From the NCBI RefSeq assembly GCF_024713975.1, contig NC_091110.1, forward strand, positions 3,659,501 through 3,723,500: 64,000 nucleotides of DNA, written 5' to 3'. Shown one piece after another: positions 22,786 to 35,300 of the stretch (the first letter of the stretch is position 1; each line of letters starts with the position of its first letter). Made by a program: the position numbers and the translations under genes. This stretch comes from Paralichthys olivaceus (Eukaryota > Chordata > Actinopteri > Pleuronectiformes > Paralichthyidae). The notes beneath the pieces are model-generated. The model saw only the letters and a program-made list of their open reading frames with translations. It did not search any database and was not told the origin of the DNA.

Positions 22786-25700
22786 TCACTTCTTGACTTC
22801 ACCCAGATCATCAATGCTGTCATCATCCACCTACAACAAAAAGTATTTGATTTCAAAAGGGCATCTTCAAATGTTAAAGAAAAAAAAAAAACAAGTTAAA
22901 TGGTCCAGTGTGTAGGATTTAGATACATCTAGTGGTGAAGTTGCAGATTGCGACCAACTGGATACCTCTCCCCTCACCATGTAAGAAAACCAGATCCACA
23001 TGAAGATATAAGGGCTCATTCAATAGTAAGGAAAATACAACCATCATTAGTGTAAGGGGATTAGAACACTAATGAAAACATCAGTATGAATATTTGATTC
23101 CATTTCTGACAGTGAATCTTTCTAAATCCTTCACACTGATCCTTTAAATGCTGTAAAAGGTAACAGGATAAAATGCGATCCTCAATAAAAAGCGCATATG
23201 CCTGAAATCAGACAGTTAGAGCCTCAACCTATTAATAAACCACATAACTTGAACAAAGTCCAAGAAAACCTGGAGCCTGCTCCAACTCATCTCTTTCATA
23301 CTGAAGCTAAAAACAGTTTGCTGTGGCCTTTGATTGTATTACAATTTAGAAAATGTACTCTTATCAGGCACTGCACTTTATTTTGTAGACATACTAACAC
23401 TCTTCATGCTCTCAGCATAGCAGTGTGGGTCAGTCGGTCCACCACTTGGGTCCAGACAGAATATATATCATTTTATTAATCAAAAAATTTCAAACAGCAG
23501 AGAAAAAAGTTGAGGATAGATCCAATAATCTTCTCAGCAATCCAGTCAAGTCCCTGCTCTCCTCATGCTGACCATCTAAGATATCTGAACATAGCAGTGC
23601 AGGTACAGAGAGGCTCAAACTCACAGAAGAATGACTTTACACACTAATACTAATCCTAAAGTTCTCTACATGGAAGACAACTCACCTCAGGCCACTTCTC
23701 TTGAATGACGTCGATTATGTCATCTGTAAAATCTCCCTGAATGATAATTTCATCCTCGGCTGTAACTGAGGCACCACAAGAGAATTTCTGGGCAAAGAAT
23801 CGCTGAGCCTCTTTAAGTTCAATGTCTGCAAGAGACAACACAGGTTTCATGTTCAGAATAAGGCATCAACACAAAGGGACTGAAACATCAGAACTTAGAA
23901 AACAAAAGGGTCTCACCGAATGTTGCCAGACCACACACCCGTGTGACATATTTCTTCTTGGCTCTTGGGATTTTTGCTATCGTAACCTTCTGAGGCAAAG
24001 TCTTCTTTTTCTGTTTGATCTGGCCTCTTCCACCTTAAGAGGGTAAAACAGGATTAAACCAGATTTAAGACTCACAATGCTAAAGTCCGCTAGCATGTGA
24101 GGTGGTGCGCCACTGCCTCTGGAGCAAGTGTTACTAATATCCTGTTGTCTGTGTTGCACCATTATTTTTAATCTTGTAACGTTGATTACAGAGAAGAATA
24201 CCTTTGAAGTTTCTCCTTAAGTTCTCGATGCAGTATAGTTTCAAGAGCTAAACATTAAGGAGAATGTGGTAGTCTTCAGTCATCATAAAAAAAAAACCTC
24301 AAAAGATGTTTAGTTTGGACGACTGCAAAAAACATGGCAGCCTCCGTAGAGAGGACCCTCTCCCAATGTGAAGTATTTAAATATAAAGGGCCCATTTTAG
24401 GGTAAAGAAAACAACAATTAATACAATCTAGATGATCACACATCAGTGAAAACATCACTAGGATTATATATATGGTCATCGTAGCTGCTCAAAGAAAGAT
24501 TGCTGTAATACTGAACTGCACTTGCTGTTAGAGGCAGTGATCAGTGATGTAAACAAGGCAGGATTAGGCTCTTGCGCTTTGACATCAAAATTGTTTTTTT
24601 TTAATCTCCCATCCAACATTTGAGTTTGAGTTACCTCTCTTCTGTTTCTTTTTCTCCTCCTCCTCGCCTGCAGGGGGAGCATCTCCAATGCCGGGTTCCT
24701 GCTTGGGGGTGTTCGCTGCAGGGCCAGTGGGACAGAAGTAAAATGGAAGATTAAAACCAATCCCACAACAATACATCTTACCTTTTCAATGAATCCTACT
24801 ATGTCTATATACAACAGAATCATAACAGAGACAGACTAGCCTGAATAATGACCAGTGTGCATCTGTTACCATTTGTTCTACCTTTTTCTTCCCCCCAATG
24901 ACATCATTAAAGACCTTCAGACATAAATCTATTTTTCAAATGATTCTACATCATTCTGGAGCCTGGAAAATGTGGCATAGCATTAAAAGTATACGATACA
25001 GTCAGAAACTGTGGGATAATAGCACAATAGTAAAAGTCACAATATCAATGTTGCTGGGTTCAGGACACATCTCCACAAAAACTACTTCCAACAACATTAG
25101 GAGATATGATAACTTAACAAGCATTTACATTTAATTTCTGCCAGGAATTTAAGTCACATAAATGTAGCTACATAAGCTGTAGCACAATATCAGTGTGTAT
25201 ATTGTGTTATAGTTTATAGTGTAAGCTTGAATTGTCACTTATATATTTATGAATGGGAATGCTGAGACATTGTATTGTTCTATGTACAAGATCTGTAATT
25301 TCTGGTCTTTATGCCGTGTCATTGTGGAAAAGCCAAAAGTAAATTACCACAATGATGGCATTGAAGTTTTTGTATTCATGTTACTGCACCAATAACTAAG
25401 AATAAATACTTGATAAATGCATATTCTCACAGTGGTTTAAAGTAAACAATGTTAACTAAACTGAGGTAAAACTCATCAATCACTTACCAACAGTCATCCT
25501 GGCAAATATATCTGGAAAGTTCTTCTCAAGCCACTGTCTACATTTGGCTGGCTCAGGCATGTACTCACAATACTGCAGACAAAACCGTGTAGTTAGACCT
25601 CAAACAACAGCACAATTGAAAGCACTTTAACAAAAAAACACAATATCCAAATAGGTAAAGTTACCTCTGAAGGCAGAGAGCACACTGCAGAAAGAGAGAG

Positions 25701-25872
25701 AGAAAAGGCCCATCACATTTTGAAAAAACACAATGTTTAAATCTTACAAAGATGACAAACTCAGTACTGTACCTCCACAATAAAGAACTTTAAGTGGGAA
25801 CTTTGAATCAGGATCTGTCCTATGCTCTGATCTGCTCTCTGAAGAACCTGATTCCATCTCAGTAGTAGCCAT
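22786..25872 (-). CDS. denr: density-regulated protein (DENR), 7 coding exons
   Basis: DENR pairs with MCTS1 and acts on the 40S ribosome in translation reinitiation and recycling of post-termination complexes. Coding exons on the minus strand: 25872-25773, 25684-25665, 25572-25488, 24715-24635, 24033-23917, 23825-23686, 22830-22786. They total 588 nt including the stop, predicting 195 residues (human is 198), and every junction keeps phase. The N-terminal part has the Cys motif [20 protein letters not shown]. An acidic-to-Lys-rich linker ([11 protein letters not shown]) follows. The C-terminal SUI1 domain carries [20 protein letters not shown] and [16 protein letters not shown]. The last exon encodes [14 protein letters not shown]. 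Two oddities stand out: exon 2 is only 20 nt, and the last exon sits inside the third hcar unit. A minus-strand AATAAA at 22549-22554 is a possible polyadenylation signal. Confidence 0.95.
22896..23147. mobile_element. MITE-like element with inverted ends in denr intron
   Basis: The element begins TTAAATGGTCCAGTGTGTAGG and ends with the near-inverse CTTCACACTGATCCTTTAA, the layout of a nonautonomous DNA transposon. Related copies lie at 24301-24475, 32043-32405 and 58130-58337. It encodes nothing. Confidence 0.65.
24301..24475. mobile_element. MITE-like fragment in denr intron
   Basis: It shares GGCAGCCTCC.TAGAGAGGACC, TATTTAAATATAAAG and AACATCACTAGGATTAT with the copy at 58130-58337 in the same orientation. 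It is the same family as 32043-32405, which lies in reverse orientation. Confidence 0.6.
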
Positions 25873-25998
25873 CACAAATTATCTGAGTACAGAGAAATGG
25901 ATTAGGGAAACAGTTATGGCACAGGACACATACGCACATAAGTGGTTTAAATGTATTTAATTGAACAACTTCAAATCAAACATGGAAATTATTCATTC

Positions 25999-26001
<3 letters not shown>

Positions 26002-26038
<37 letters not shown>
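26002..26038. repeat. (AT)n microsatellite
   Basis: About 18 AT dinucleotides lie in the denr 5' intron between the noncoding first exon and the ATG exon. Confidence 0.98.
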
Positions 26039-26042
<4 letters not shown>

Positions 26043-26989
26043 TTAGATACTACGTCATGAGGTGTATCACTAATAATTATTTTTGCCATTGATGAATTGG
26101 TTTTATCATTTAATCAATTTACTGCGTAGTCCACAGTTTTACATTTCCTTTGGATTGATTTAAGGCTCTTTCAGTATAGTGCTGCCACAAGTGACCACTT
26201 TTAGTATCAGGTAAAAATTCCAATTGGTTCCTCCAGGAATCGATCAAAGTCTCCAAGTCAACATGAAGGTATTTAAACTACTAGTTTGGTCCAACTGGCC
26301 ATTAAAGACCCATCCATGAAAAATAAAATTCAGTTTACCAAAAACCTACAAAGAGCACATTTGAGATGCTGAAGCCAACATGTATTTGGCATTCTTTGTT
26401 GTAAATTATCTGAAATGATGAACTAATTATCGGACTAGCTGCAGATTAATTGATTCAACGTAACTGATTGATTAATTGCCCAATTTGGGGATTTCAGACT
26501 AAATATAATTGCAGAGGAAACATTGAGGAAAATGTGCTTGTCATGAGAAGCAACACTAAATCAATGACACATTTAAACATTTAAAACACAATGAGATGCC
26601 TTCAAATAAAGTCAGGACAAAGGCTTTAAGCCTTCAGATCACATCAAAACGTGTTTTCTGATATGTGATTATCAGACTCCATTGCAGACATGACTATACT
26701 TCTGCAATTATTTCATCATGCTAGCATGCACTGCCGACGCTGTTTGTATCTTTAGCTGTGAGGTTCATGAGCAGCAACAGACGAACATCAGAAAACTACT
26801 GAAATACTCCACAAGTCCTTTTCATGGGTGTTCATTTCACTCCTTGCTGCCGTAAACCCATAAATAGCAGGTTACACAGCATCAAGCCACAACTAGCTTC
26901 AGCTGGCTAACACATGCGGCTGTTTTTAAAACTGATCCTTCATCCAGATGATCCAATCGATGCGGTTTGAATCGCCCTGTCTTTACAGG

Positions 26990-27420
26990 CACAGTGCTCG
27001 CGTAGACTCAAGTGAACGATGGCTCGCCGAAGCACAGATCTACACGGTTACATTTCGGGGGGTTTCATTCATCAGGTTAACACCGAGTCACCCAGCTGTC
27101 ACCGTTAGTGGGCATTAGCCTAGCATGCTAGCGGAGCTAACGCACCGCTGACTGGGAAAGGCTCTGCTGCCCAGCAACTGGACAAAGACACGAGACACGT
27201 CGAGTTTACATACCCCGCGAAATAGATTCTAAAACTGCTGTCTGTCCAGTAGGTCCGTTCGCATCGTTAGCCTCAGTGGGACTTTTAGAAAATCATTGTC
27301 ATTGATTGAGGTTTAGTTGGCGTACTTTGAGCACGCCTAGTTGCAACTCTTGTTTGAGTTGCTGAGGCGGCTGATTCGCCGCGCTCGCGTGCGACAGCGC
27401 CCCCCTCCTGCCGCGGAAAG
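26990..27420 (-). promoter_or_regulatory. denr: denr promoter and noncoding first exon
   Basis: This is a local CpG-rich stretch. On the minus strand a noncoding exon ends at 27210 with donor GTAAAC, and the ATG exon has its acceptor at about 25883. Transcription therefore likely starts near 27250-27420. The long 5' intron (25883-27209) holds only AT-rich sequence and the AT microsatellite. Confidence 0.6.
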
Positions 27421-27589
27421 ACACAGCACTCGTGCTTTTAATTCTTTAATCAATTTGGATTTGACGTGTGACAGAGAACAAGAGAAGAGAGATCCGTTTC
27501 TTCAACCCTTTTATCAATGATGGAGCTACTTAGTGCATAGGAACACCAGCCTGGATTTGTGTCAGATACCATATAGTGTACGGGTGTGG

Positions 27590-28110
27590 GTCACTTCTGC
27601 CAATGATGCAGCACTTCTGGCCTTCTCGTGGCCAAATTAGATATGAGCCGAAAGTGGCCCACTTGTAAAACAGCAAATGTGTCCCGATACACATTTTTCG
27701 GGCCTTTTATGGCAAACATGCGATGCTCTTGGCAAGGTGTAACCTGGATGTGAACCTAAATTGGCTCATGTGGTAAATGGTGAATATGACCCAAATAGCA
27801 CATAAACAAATGTGGATGACCTTTTGCACTTTTGGTTGACATACAATATTGCTATGGCTTACTTGTGGCCAAGATCTGGCAAACAGGCGCAGACCTGTAT
27901 GGAATGAAGAGCGATCATTCCATGCAGTGTGTGGTCCAGACATGGGTTGTGTGCGATGTGGGCCTAAACAGTTTTGTTCTGTGGTCCGTGACTTGTTGGG
28001 GCAAACAGAATATTTACCTCCATCAATATTGGCCTGTATGGGGGTAGAAGCCGTGGCCTTGGCGATATTAGCACCATGCACTAACCACCTGAGCTAACTG
28101 GCCATATGGC
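27590..28110. repeat. dispersed repeat, shared with 42985-43145
   Basis: It contains ACTTTTGGTTGACATACAAT followed by ATTGCTATGG and an AGATCTGGCA block. The same blocks in the same order occur at 42985-43145 in a hip1r intron. Short frames here, including one of 124 codons, are not conserved genes. Confidence 0.55.
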
Positions 28111-28230
28111 TAATGTTCTTCATTCATTTTTCTATCATTCATTTTAGGCAGGATGATAGGCAATTACTCACTGTATCAATAGTTAAAAGATGGTTCAACT
28201 GCTGTTACAGAACAAAGAAATGTTTGTTTA

Positions 28231-28258
28231 GGTGTGTGTATGTGTGTGTGTGTGTGTG
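28231..28258. repeat. (GT)n microsatellite
   Basis: This is an interrupted GT dinucleotide run in the denr-ccdc62 intergenic region. Confidence 0.9.
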
Positions 28259-28647
28259 GAGATATATCTCACCAGCACAGTGGAAGTATAAGATGTAAAG
28301 TTGTCTTAGTAGGTTATTGTCCAACTCTCCCCTGGTGTTCCTCAGGGTTCGATCTCTTCTGAGCTCAATATTCGAGCTCTCTTTCGCTTCCCCACAACAT
28401 TCCAGTGATCAGACAACATTGATTCTAGTACACAACACATGTGCGACATAAACACATCATGCTCATCAGGTCATACGATCTCATTTTACAGTGGCATTAT
28501 CAATGTATTATTATTTTGCTGGCCTGCATACCTCTTATAAATGTCAAGTTATATAATTCCATCTTCATACTAATCAATAAAACCAAGTATCTTGAAGTTA
28601 AATTTTAAAATAATATGTTATTTTACGTAAAATAAGATTTATAACTA

Positions 28648-28800
28648 AGGCTGGGTGATGTTACTAAAATGTATCCCAATATATGGATAAATGTCAAATT
28701 ATAATCCATTCTTTTCTTATAAAAAACGATTGTGGTTTTAAAGTGAATGACAAACTATATCGCCATAATTACTGACATTGTTTTAATCGTGACTAATGAC
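28648..28800. repeat. dispersed teleost repeat (GGCTGGGTGATG type)
   Basis: It starts with the phrase GGCTGGGTGATGTTACTAA and ends near ATATCGCC.TAATTACTGAC, as common fish interspersed repeats do. The class is not resolved. Confidence 0.45.
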
Positions 28801-29054
28801 GATATGTAACAAAACTGTGCGCTTTGTTCGTGGAGCTTTTATTTTTGAAAAACTGGCTGCATCCTGGATCCTGAGTATTTCAAGGTTCGGACAAATGTCC
28901 GGAAGTGAGAACTTCCTGAACTTTGCGTTGTATGTATTTGTATGTATCTCGACAAATGTAATTTTAGTTTTATATATTGGTTATAATATTAGCTTTATCA
29001 TCTTACGTTGGGAATCCAAATAAAATGAAATAAAAGAACAATAGCAGTAAGTCC

Positions 29055-29249
29055 GTTTGATGACGTAGTAGTCCCTTCCATATGACGTAGTTGTCCCTTC
29101 CTCGTCTCTGCTCTTCAGCTGTTTACGTCGAGAAGTTAGTGAAACTCTGTGAGAAGCTGACGTCACTTCGCCCTGTGCGTTTTCTGTTGAACTTAGATTG
29201 ATCGAACGATATTTCAGCGACATGTTTCAAAACATGGACGAGATGGAAC
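29055..29249 (+). promoter_or_regulatory. ccdc62: ccdc62 promoter with CRE sites
   Basis: A perfect CRE palindrome TGACGTCA lies at 29158-29165, about 85 bp before the ATG. Two further TGACGTAG half-sites lie at 29061-29068 and 29083-29090 within an imperfect 22-bp direct repeat. CREM/CREB-type sites are typical of testis-expressed promoters, which suits the known spermiogenesis role of CCDC62. Binding is inferred. Confidence 0.55.
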
Positions 29250-29333
29250 ATGGATGAGATGGACGAAGGGAGAAGAAGACCCCCCTCAGATGGAAGAGCA
29301 TCAGCCTGTTTCCCCTGTTCTCCTCCACATGGT

Positions 29334-29390
<57 letters not shown>

Positions 29391-32300
29391 CGATGGCTCA
29401 CACCCTCACTGTGTTTGATCACCACTGTTTTTAACTGTGTAGCTGTGTTGCAGACTCCCCAGCTGAGCCCTGGCACAGCACCCCTGTGAAGAAGGTCAGT
29501 GTCATGCTGATGTCTGTTCTCTTACTTTTTCAGTTTGTCTCTATTGCTCCAGCACCTCTGTCCAAATCTGAGATCACATTTAAAAACTACACACAAGAGA
29601 AAACAGAGGAACACAGTCCAACATGTCTGTTTGTAAAATGCTCAAACATTCAACACATGATACTAAAGCAAACCGTTCTCACAACTTGTGGTAAAATGAA
29701 TGTATTCTTACAATCAGTCATTACACAATGAACAACAAAATACTAATCAACATGAACCAGTACAATGTTACAGTAATTTGTTTTTAATCATTTTAGTTTG
29801 CCCTCAAAACAATAGTAATCACATCACAGCATGGACTGAATTCTTTTCTCCCAAGTTGATATTACTGGAGTTATATTCCTGCAGCCTTCTGCAGCTGTAC
29901 TGTTGGAATACAGTCAGAAAGATATCATTTTAAATGCAGTTTCCATTTGATTCTTGTCTGCAGGTGTTTATGTGCCCAAGAACTGTCTTTCAATTTTTAA
30001 AGAAAGTGGAAAGAAAATCCTGGATCTGACCATTATTCTAAATCTGTACCAAAATTTAATGGGTACAACATCCCTCCAAGTTTTGTGGTAACCAGCCCAG
30101 TAGTTTTTGTGTAATTCTGTTAACGAATACACAAATAAACAAACGCAGACAAAAACATAGCATCCTTGGCGGAGGTAGTAATAAAGTAGAATATCAAAAA
30201 CTGAACCTTAATAAAGTGCCGTTCTATTAAACTACACAAAGCTGTGTACCTAATAAACTGTCAACTGAATGCATATAATGTCATTTTCAGAAAAATGGTG
30301 GTGGTACATTGGATGTCAGCCAAAACTCTGTCCTAACCAGCCTCAAGATGGAGGGCACAGCAAAACGCTGGACAGAGAGGACCCCTCCTATCCCAGCAGA
30401 CGCCCCCTGTCCCCAAAACTCGTTGGACTCTGAGGTGAGATGGATCTGGATTATAAATTGTATAACTACCATGTGCACTGAAATAGTCAGAGGCAGGGTG
30501 TTGATTTTGTGCCTGTGTCTGTGTGTTTGTGGGGAAAATAACTTGACACAGCATGGACAGATTGTTAATCTAAAGTTTATATGCATATGCATGAAGAAGT
30601 TAGAAAATGATAACACTGTGAAATATAAACAGGGTTAGCATTTGTCTAATTGGAGTAAAAACATCACAGGGTATGCATTACTCCCCCAAAGTTCACTTGT
30701 CATGGTCTTTTATGGATGACTTCATGTGAAACTAAAAGCTTATCTGATAACTGAGAGTCAACAGCATAAACCTATGCATTTACAAATGCCTTTTTAGGGA
30801 ATATTAGCTTACTAGAACTTGCTAGAAAGTTTATCTGTTGCTGATAATTGCTGTTGTTTTCTGTCAACCAATTAGTTAATTTACAAATTGTTCATATATA
30901 AATTGTCCATCACGTTGTTATGATGCTGGTGTCCCTCTGTGTCCTTTGATCGAAAGTCTCCTGTGAATGACCTGAGTCGCTCCACCATCCAGAGGCAGAG
31001 GAGGGAGCTGCAGCTGCTGATGGCTGAGCTGAGGGACCGGGAGAGGGAGCTGAACACGATGGCTGCCTCCCATCATCAGCAACTTCACATCTGGGAACAA
31101 GACCGTCAGAGGGTGCTCACCTTGGAGCAGAGGTGTTCCCGTTTGGATGGTGAGGAGGCAGAAGACACGATTTTCTATTTTTACATCTAACAATAACCAC
31201 ATCTGGATTCCATGTTTGGTATCAAAACAATTATATCAAATGATAAATGGAATATTTGTCTGCATCAGTCTTTCTCCTGTGGGACTGCAACTAACAATTA
31301 TTTTCATAATCGATTTATCTTTTGATTATTCTCTTGAATAATTGCTTTGTCAAAAATAGGGAATATTACTATTATAATTTCAATTCTTGTTTAATCAGTC
31401 CAACATTTACTATCATAAAACAGAAAAATCCTCAGCACAGAGAATGTTTCATATTTTACTTCACAAAAGAATAATTATTATTGAGATATTTGTTTTTATT
31501 TCTTGTTACTTATATTATTGTCTTTAATAATTAATATCATCATAACAAGAATTTATTGCTGCTGTTGGTTAATAATATTATTGCAGTAATACCCTGGTGT
31601 CTCTCTCCACCTCTCTCTATTCTCTCTCTTCTTTCCACTCAACTGCTCAGGGCAGCTCCACAGTTATTATTTAAACTTATTCGAAATGTATGTCTGCTCT
31701 CACATAGCCAGCTCATTTCGTTTTATTTGCACAGATGAATTGCAGAAGCGTAATGAGGTGATCAGGGTCCTGACTAAGCGAGTGTGGGCGGTGGAAACCA
31801 GGGAGAGGGAAGTCCAGAAGGAGCTCAGTGCAGCCCAGCAGCAGCTCTGTGAGGTTGAACAGAAACAGCAGCACATCAGCCTAAAATGTCAAGACTTTGA
31901 GGTACCACTGCTACAGCAATACACACTCATGTTCTCTGTGGGAATATAGAATATAATGTACCATCTACTGCTCATAGTCCTGGTGTTTTTGATAAACCAG
32001 ACTCACTTTGTATTATGTAGAATTGTATTTAATGTGCAGACACTTTAAAGGTCCAGTGTGTAAGATTTAGGTGAAAGGGATCTATTGGCAGAAATGTAAT
32101 GTAGAATAATCCTCATGATGTTTTCACTAGTTCATTTCATCCAAATTGTATGAATTGTAGTTTTCTTTACCCCAGAAAAGACCCTTTATATTTAAATACT
32201 TTATATTTACATGGAGGGGGTCCTCTCTATGGAGGCTGCCATGTTTTTTACATTAGTCCAGACTGGACAAACTAAACACGACAAGTGAATGCTACCACAG

Positions 32301-35300
32301 TTTCTTTTTCACTTTTGGAAGGAGAGGGCGAGGTGAGGGGTGTTCAGCTGCAACATCCAATTTCAACACTCGATATCACTAAATTCTACACACTGTACCT
32401 TTAAAATATTGCACCATTACTTGCTCACCACTCAAAGGCAATAAATGTTCAAAACATCGAACGCAACTTCCAGTTTCAGCATTTGTTGGGACTACTTTCA
32501 GCGGTGGATCAACCCACATCTGGTGTTTGAGTTGGTGGAGTAGGGGCTGTGTCAAAATAAATGAGAGTGTGTTTCTTGTACTGAGATAACATGTCACCCA
32601 GTTCATAGTGTTTAATAACGCTCAGTGGTACACTGAGAATAAGATACGTCAGGCTGCGGATACATACGACACAACACTCTTCATTGGTTTCTGCATTTAA
32701 TATGTTTTTGTACGTCTGCTGGGACTGTTGGCTTGTGATGACTCTTCGTGTACACAGGAGGATAAGAGCTGATTATTAATCGCTTTGTATTTAAGTGATT
32801 TAATTAAATACATTTCATACCCAGAAGCAGTGTCCTCTCACACAGGACGTGTTTATTCTGCATTTAAGTGTCTCTGGTGTCTTTAAGGAGAAGAACCAAA
32901 GTCTCAACTCCACGCTCATGGCTCTGTCCACTCAAGTCGGCTCTCTGCAGGTCAGGGAGGAAGAACTGAGTTCCATGCTCAAACTGAAGGTAACAGAAAA
33001 AAGATGTTATTATATGTATTTTTGCAGATGAGGATTATAGTTGATTTCATTTGTGTCTGCGTAATATTTTCGTCGTCTATCAGGATAAAGATGTGACCGA
33101 GTCCTCCGGTCACATACTTGATCTCACAGGGCGCCTACGAGACCTGGAGACGTCGCTAACGGAGAGTAGCTCACGGGAAACCAAGCTCCTGAGAGACTCG
33201 GAGGAAAACAAACGGCGTTACAGAGAAGCAAGACATGAGGTCACACACCTTAAAGGTACACAAGTAAACAATCAAAGCGAGACACTCCCACAATTACGCC
33301 CTTGTTCCACAGTGATTGGCCAGAGGTCTAAAATAGGCTGGGTTCTCTCTCTCTCTTTCAAAGACCACTTTATGCATTTCACTTTCAGAGGAACTTCAGA
33401 TGGAAGTTTTTTTAAAAAAGCTAATTAAAAATCTGGTAACCTTGATACATGGCAGAGAAATAAGTGTTGTTTTAGAGAAATCCAGTTTCTCTTATCCTCT
33501 GTCCAGGTTCTAGAAACCAGGTCTCCTCACAACTTTGTGCAGGTTGGACAAATCCCAAATCTTTAGTTTCTAGCACTGGCTTGTATATGAAATAAAAAAA
33601 GTATCATTAGTTCTCAGAGCCCAGGTTGATGTCTTCAAATGTCTTGTTTTCTGTTTTGTCTTGTTTGCTGAATTGTCTCATTCTCTAAGTGATGATTTCA
33701 TCTCTGCATGTCTTCTCCTCTGTGTCATGTCCTGGTTGTAGAGGAGCTGCAGCAGCAGATATCACAGAGTAGCACTCAGAGGGAGGAGATCATTCGTCTC
33801 AAACAGGAGCTCCAGCTGCTTCACAGAGATCTGGCTTTGTCAGGTACATTAAACTGCAAAATCCATTCTCAAAACTATTCATGTCAGTATATTTTTTTTT
33901 ATCTTCAGTGTTATCTGTTTTAGGACTTCTTTTAATCCAGTTTATGAATTTCCTAAGCGGTGTCTCTACATTCTATAGGCCTGAAGTCCTGGCCTGAAGC
34001 TTATATAGATTAAAAAATAATTGATCACCATACAGTGGGAATGATGTCACCATGATTCATTATGAAATCAAAAAAATACTTCATGGACTGTAGTAATATG
34101 TATTAATCAGCTGTAACATTGGAAATACCCGCATCCTTTTTGGATCAACCAATTATTCTTCATCATATGCTATAATGAAGTCATGATGACATCATTGTGA
34201 AATGAAATTGTAACTATGTTAAAAAGTTAGCATTTAATGATTGGTGTATGTACAGCATATGTGAAGGCTCTTCATTATTTCAAATAATCTTAATTTACCC
34301 CTCTGTCTTATGTTTGGTGTTATGTTTTCTCATTTGATTTAAGTCATTATAAGTCATATTCCTCCTAAATTCTGTCCATCTAGGCCCTAAACTCCTTTAT
34401 ATGAGATAAATGTCAACTCTTGCTGGTCACCACACCACAGTTTAGTACAGATGTAACATATTTATTCAGGTAAAAGATGTTCATAACTTGAAATAGAATG
34501 ACACTCAGCGAGTCCATACCTGCTGTCCTTATAAAACCGAATTTCAATTTACTAGATCCTGATTTGAATTTGGATCTGCGCCAAATTGTACACACTCATC
34601 AACATCATACCATACTGCAATTTTCCACCAAGTTTTGTTGTAATGCATTAAGTTATTTTTGCGTCGTCCTGCTAAAGAACAGATAGACAGACAGACAGAC
34701 ACAAACATAAAAGAATCCCCTTGGCGGAGGTAATAGTACTGGGACTGTAGTTGATTATTTTCATTATCACTTAATATCACTGTTGAGTATTGTTTTTAGG
34801 TGAACTGATATTGACATTATCTTTGAAAAATGCCATCAAGCGATGAAAATTTCCCTTCACACTCATTTGTGCTGTATAGAATTTGATGGACGCAGTATCT
34901 CTGCGGTCTACCTTTATTGATTCAATCCTGTGCAGTAACTTGTTACTGAGACCTCCCAACCTGAGAATCATTCACGCTGAGGTAACTGCAGCATTTGATT
35001 TGTTACACCAGGAGAGGGCGACAGCTGGAAAGACGAGCTGCTGGAGCTGTCTCGCTCCAAACAGGACCGCACCATGTCGGAGCTCCGCTGCCTGCGACAG
35101 GTATGGTGTCTAACAAATCAAGGAAGCAAATGCCAGCAGAGGTCCATCCAGTATGGTGTATATATTGTTCAATCTCAGCTGAGGAGATAAGTTCTTCCTC
35201 GTTCCTCCACCTCACACTGTTGTCATCCTCGTCGTCGAGGTGTGTTTCTGGTTTGGCTGCATACCTGGGAGTGCTCCTGCAGTGTTTACACCTGTGTGGC

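Larger units (their letters stand above)
20519..23208. repeat. tandem hcar unit 3 (about 2.69 kb) containing the denr last exon
   Basis: This is the unit nearest denr and probably the ancestral arrangement. Between the hcar 5' flank and the MITE it retains the terminal denr exon (22786-22830). Homology with the other units ends at CCTGAAAT, 23201-23208, inside denr intron 6. Its MITE lacks about 130 bp of internal sequence that units 1 and 2 keep. Confidence 0.9.
27421..29055. other. intergenic region between denr and ccdc62
   Basis: No gene is recognised between the divergent denr and ccdc62 promoters. It holds a GGCC/TGGCCAAGATCTGG-type repeat at 27590-28110, a GT microsatellite, a repeat starting GGCTGGGTGATG at 28648-28800, and otherwise AT-rich sequence. 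Confidence 0.7.

Noticed and set aside
29123-29476. 117-codon minus-strand frame with a Cys-Val run
   Set aside because: It is a read-through of the CA microsatellite opposite ccdc62 exon 1.
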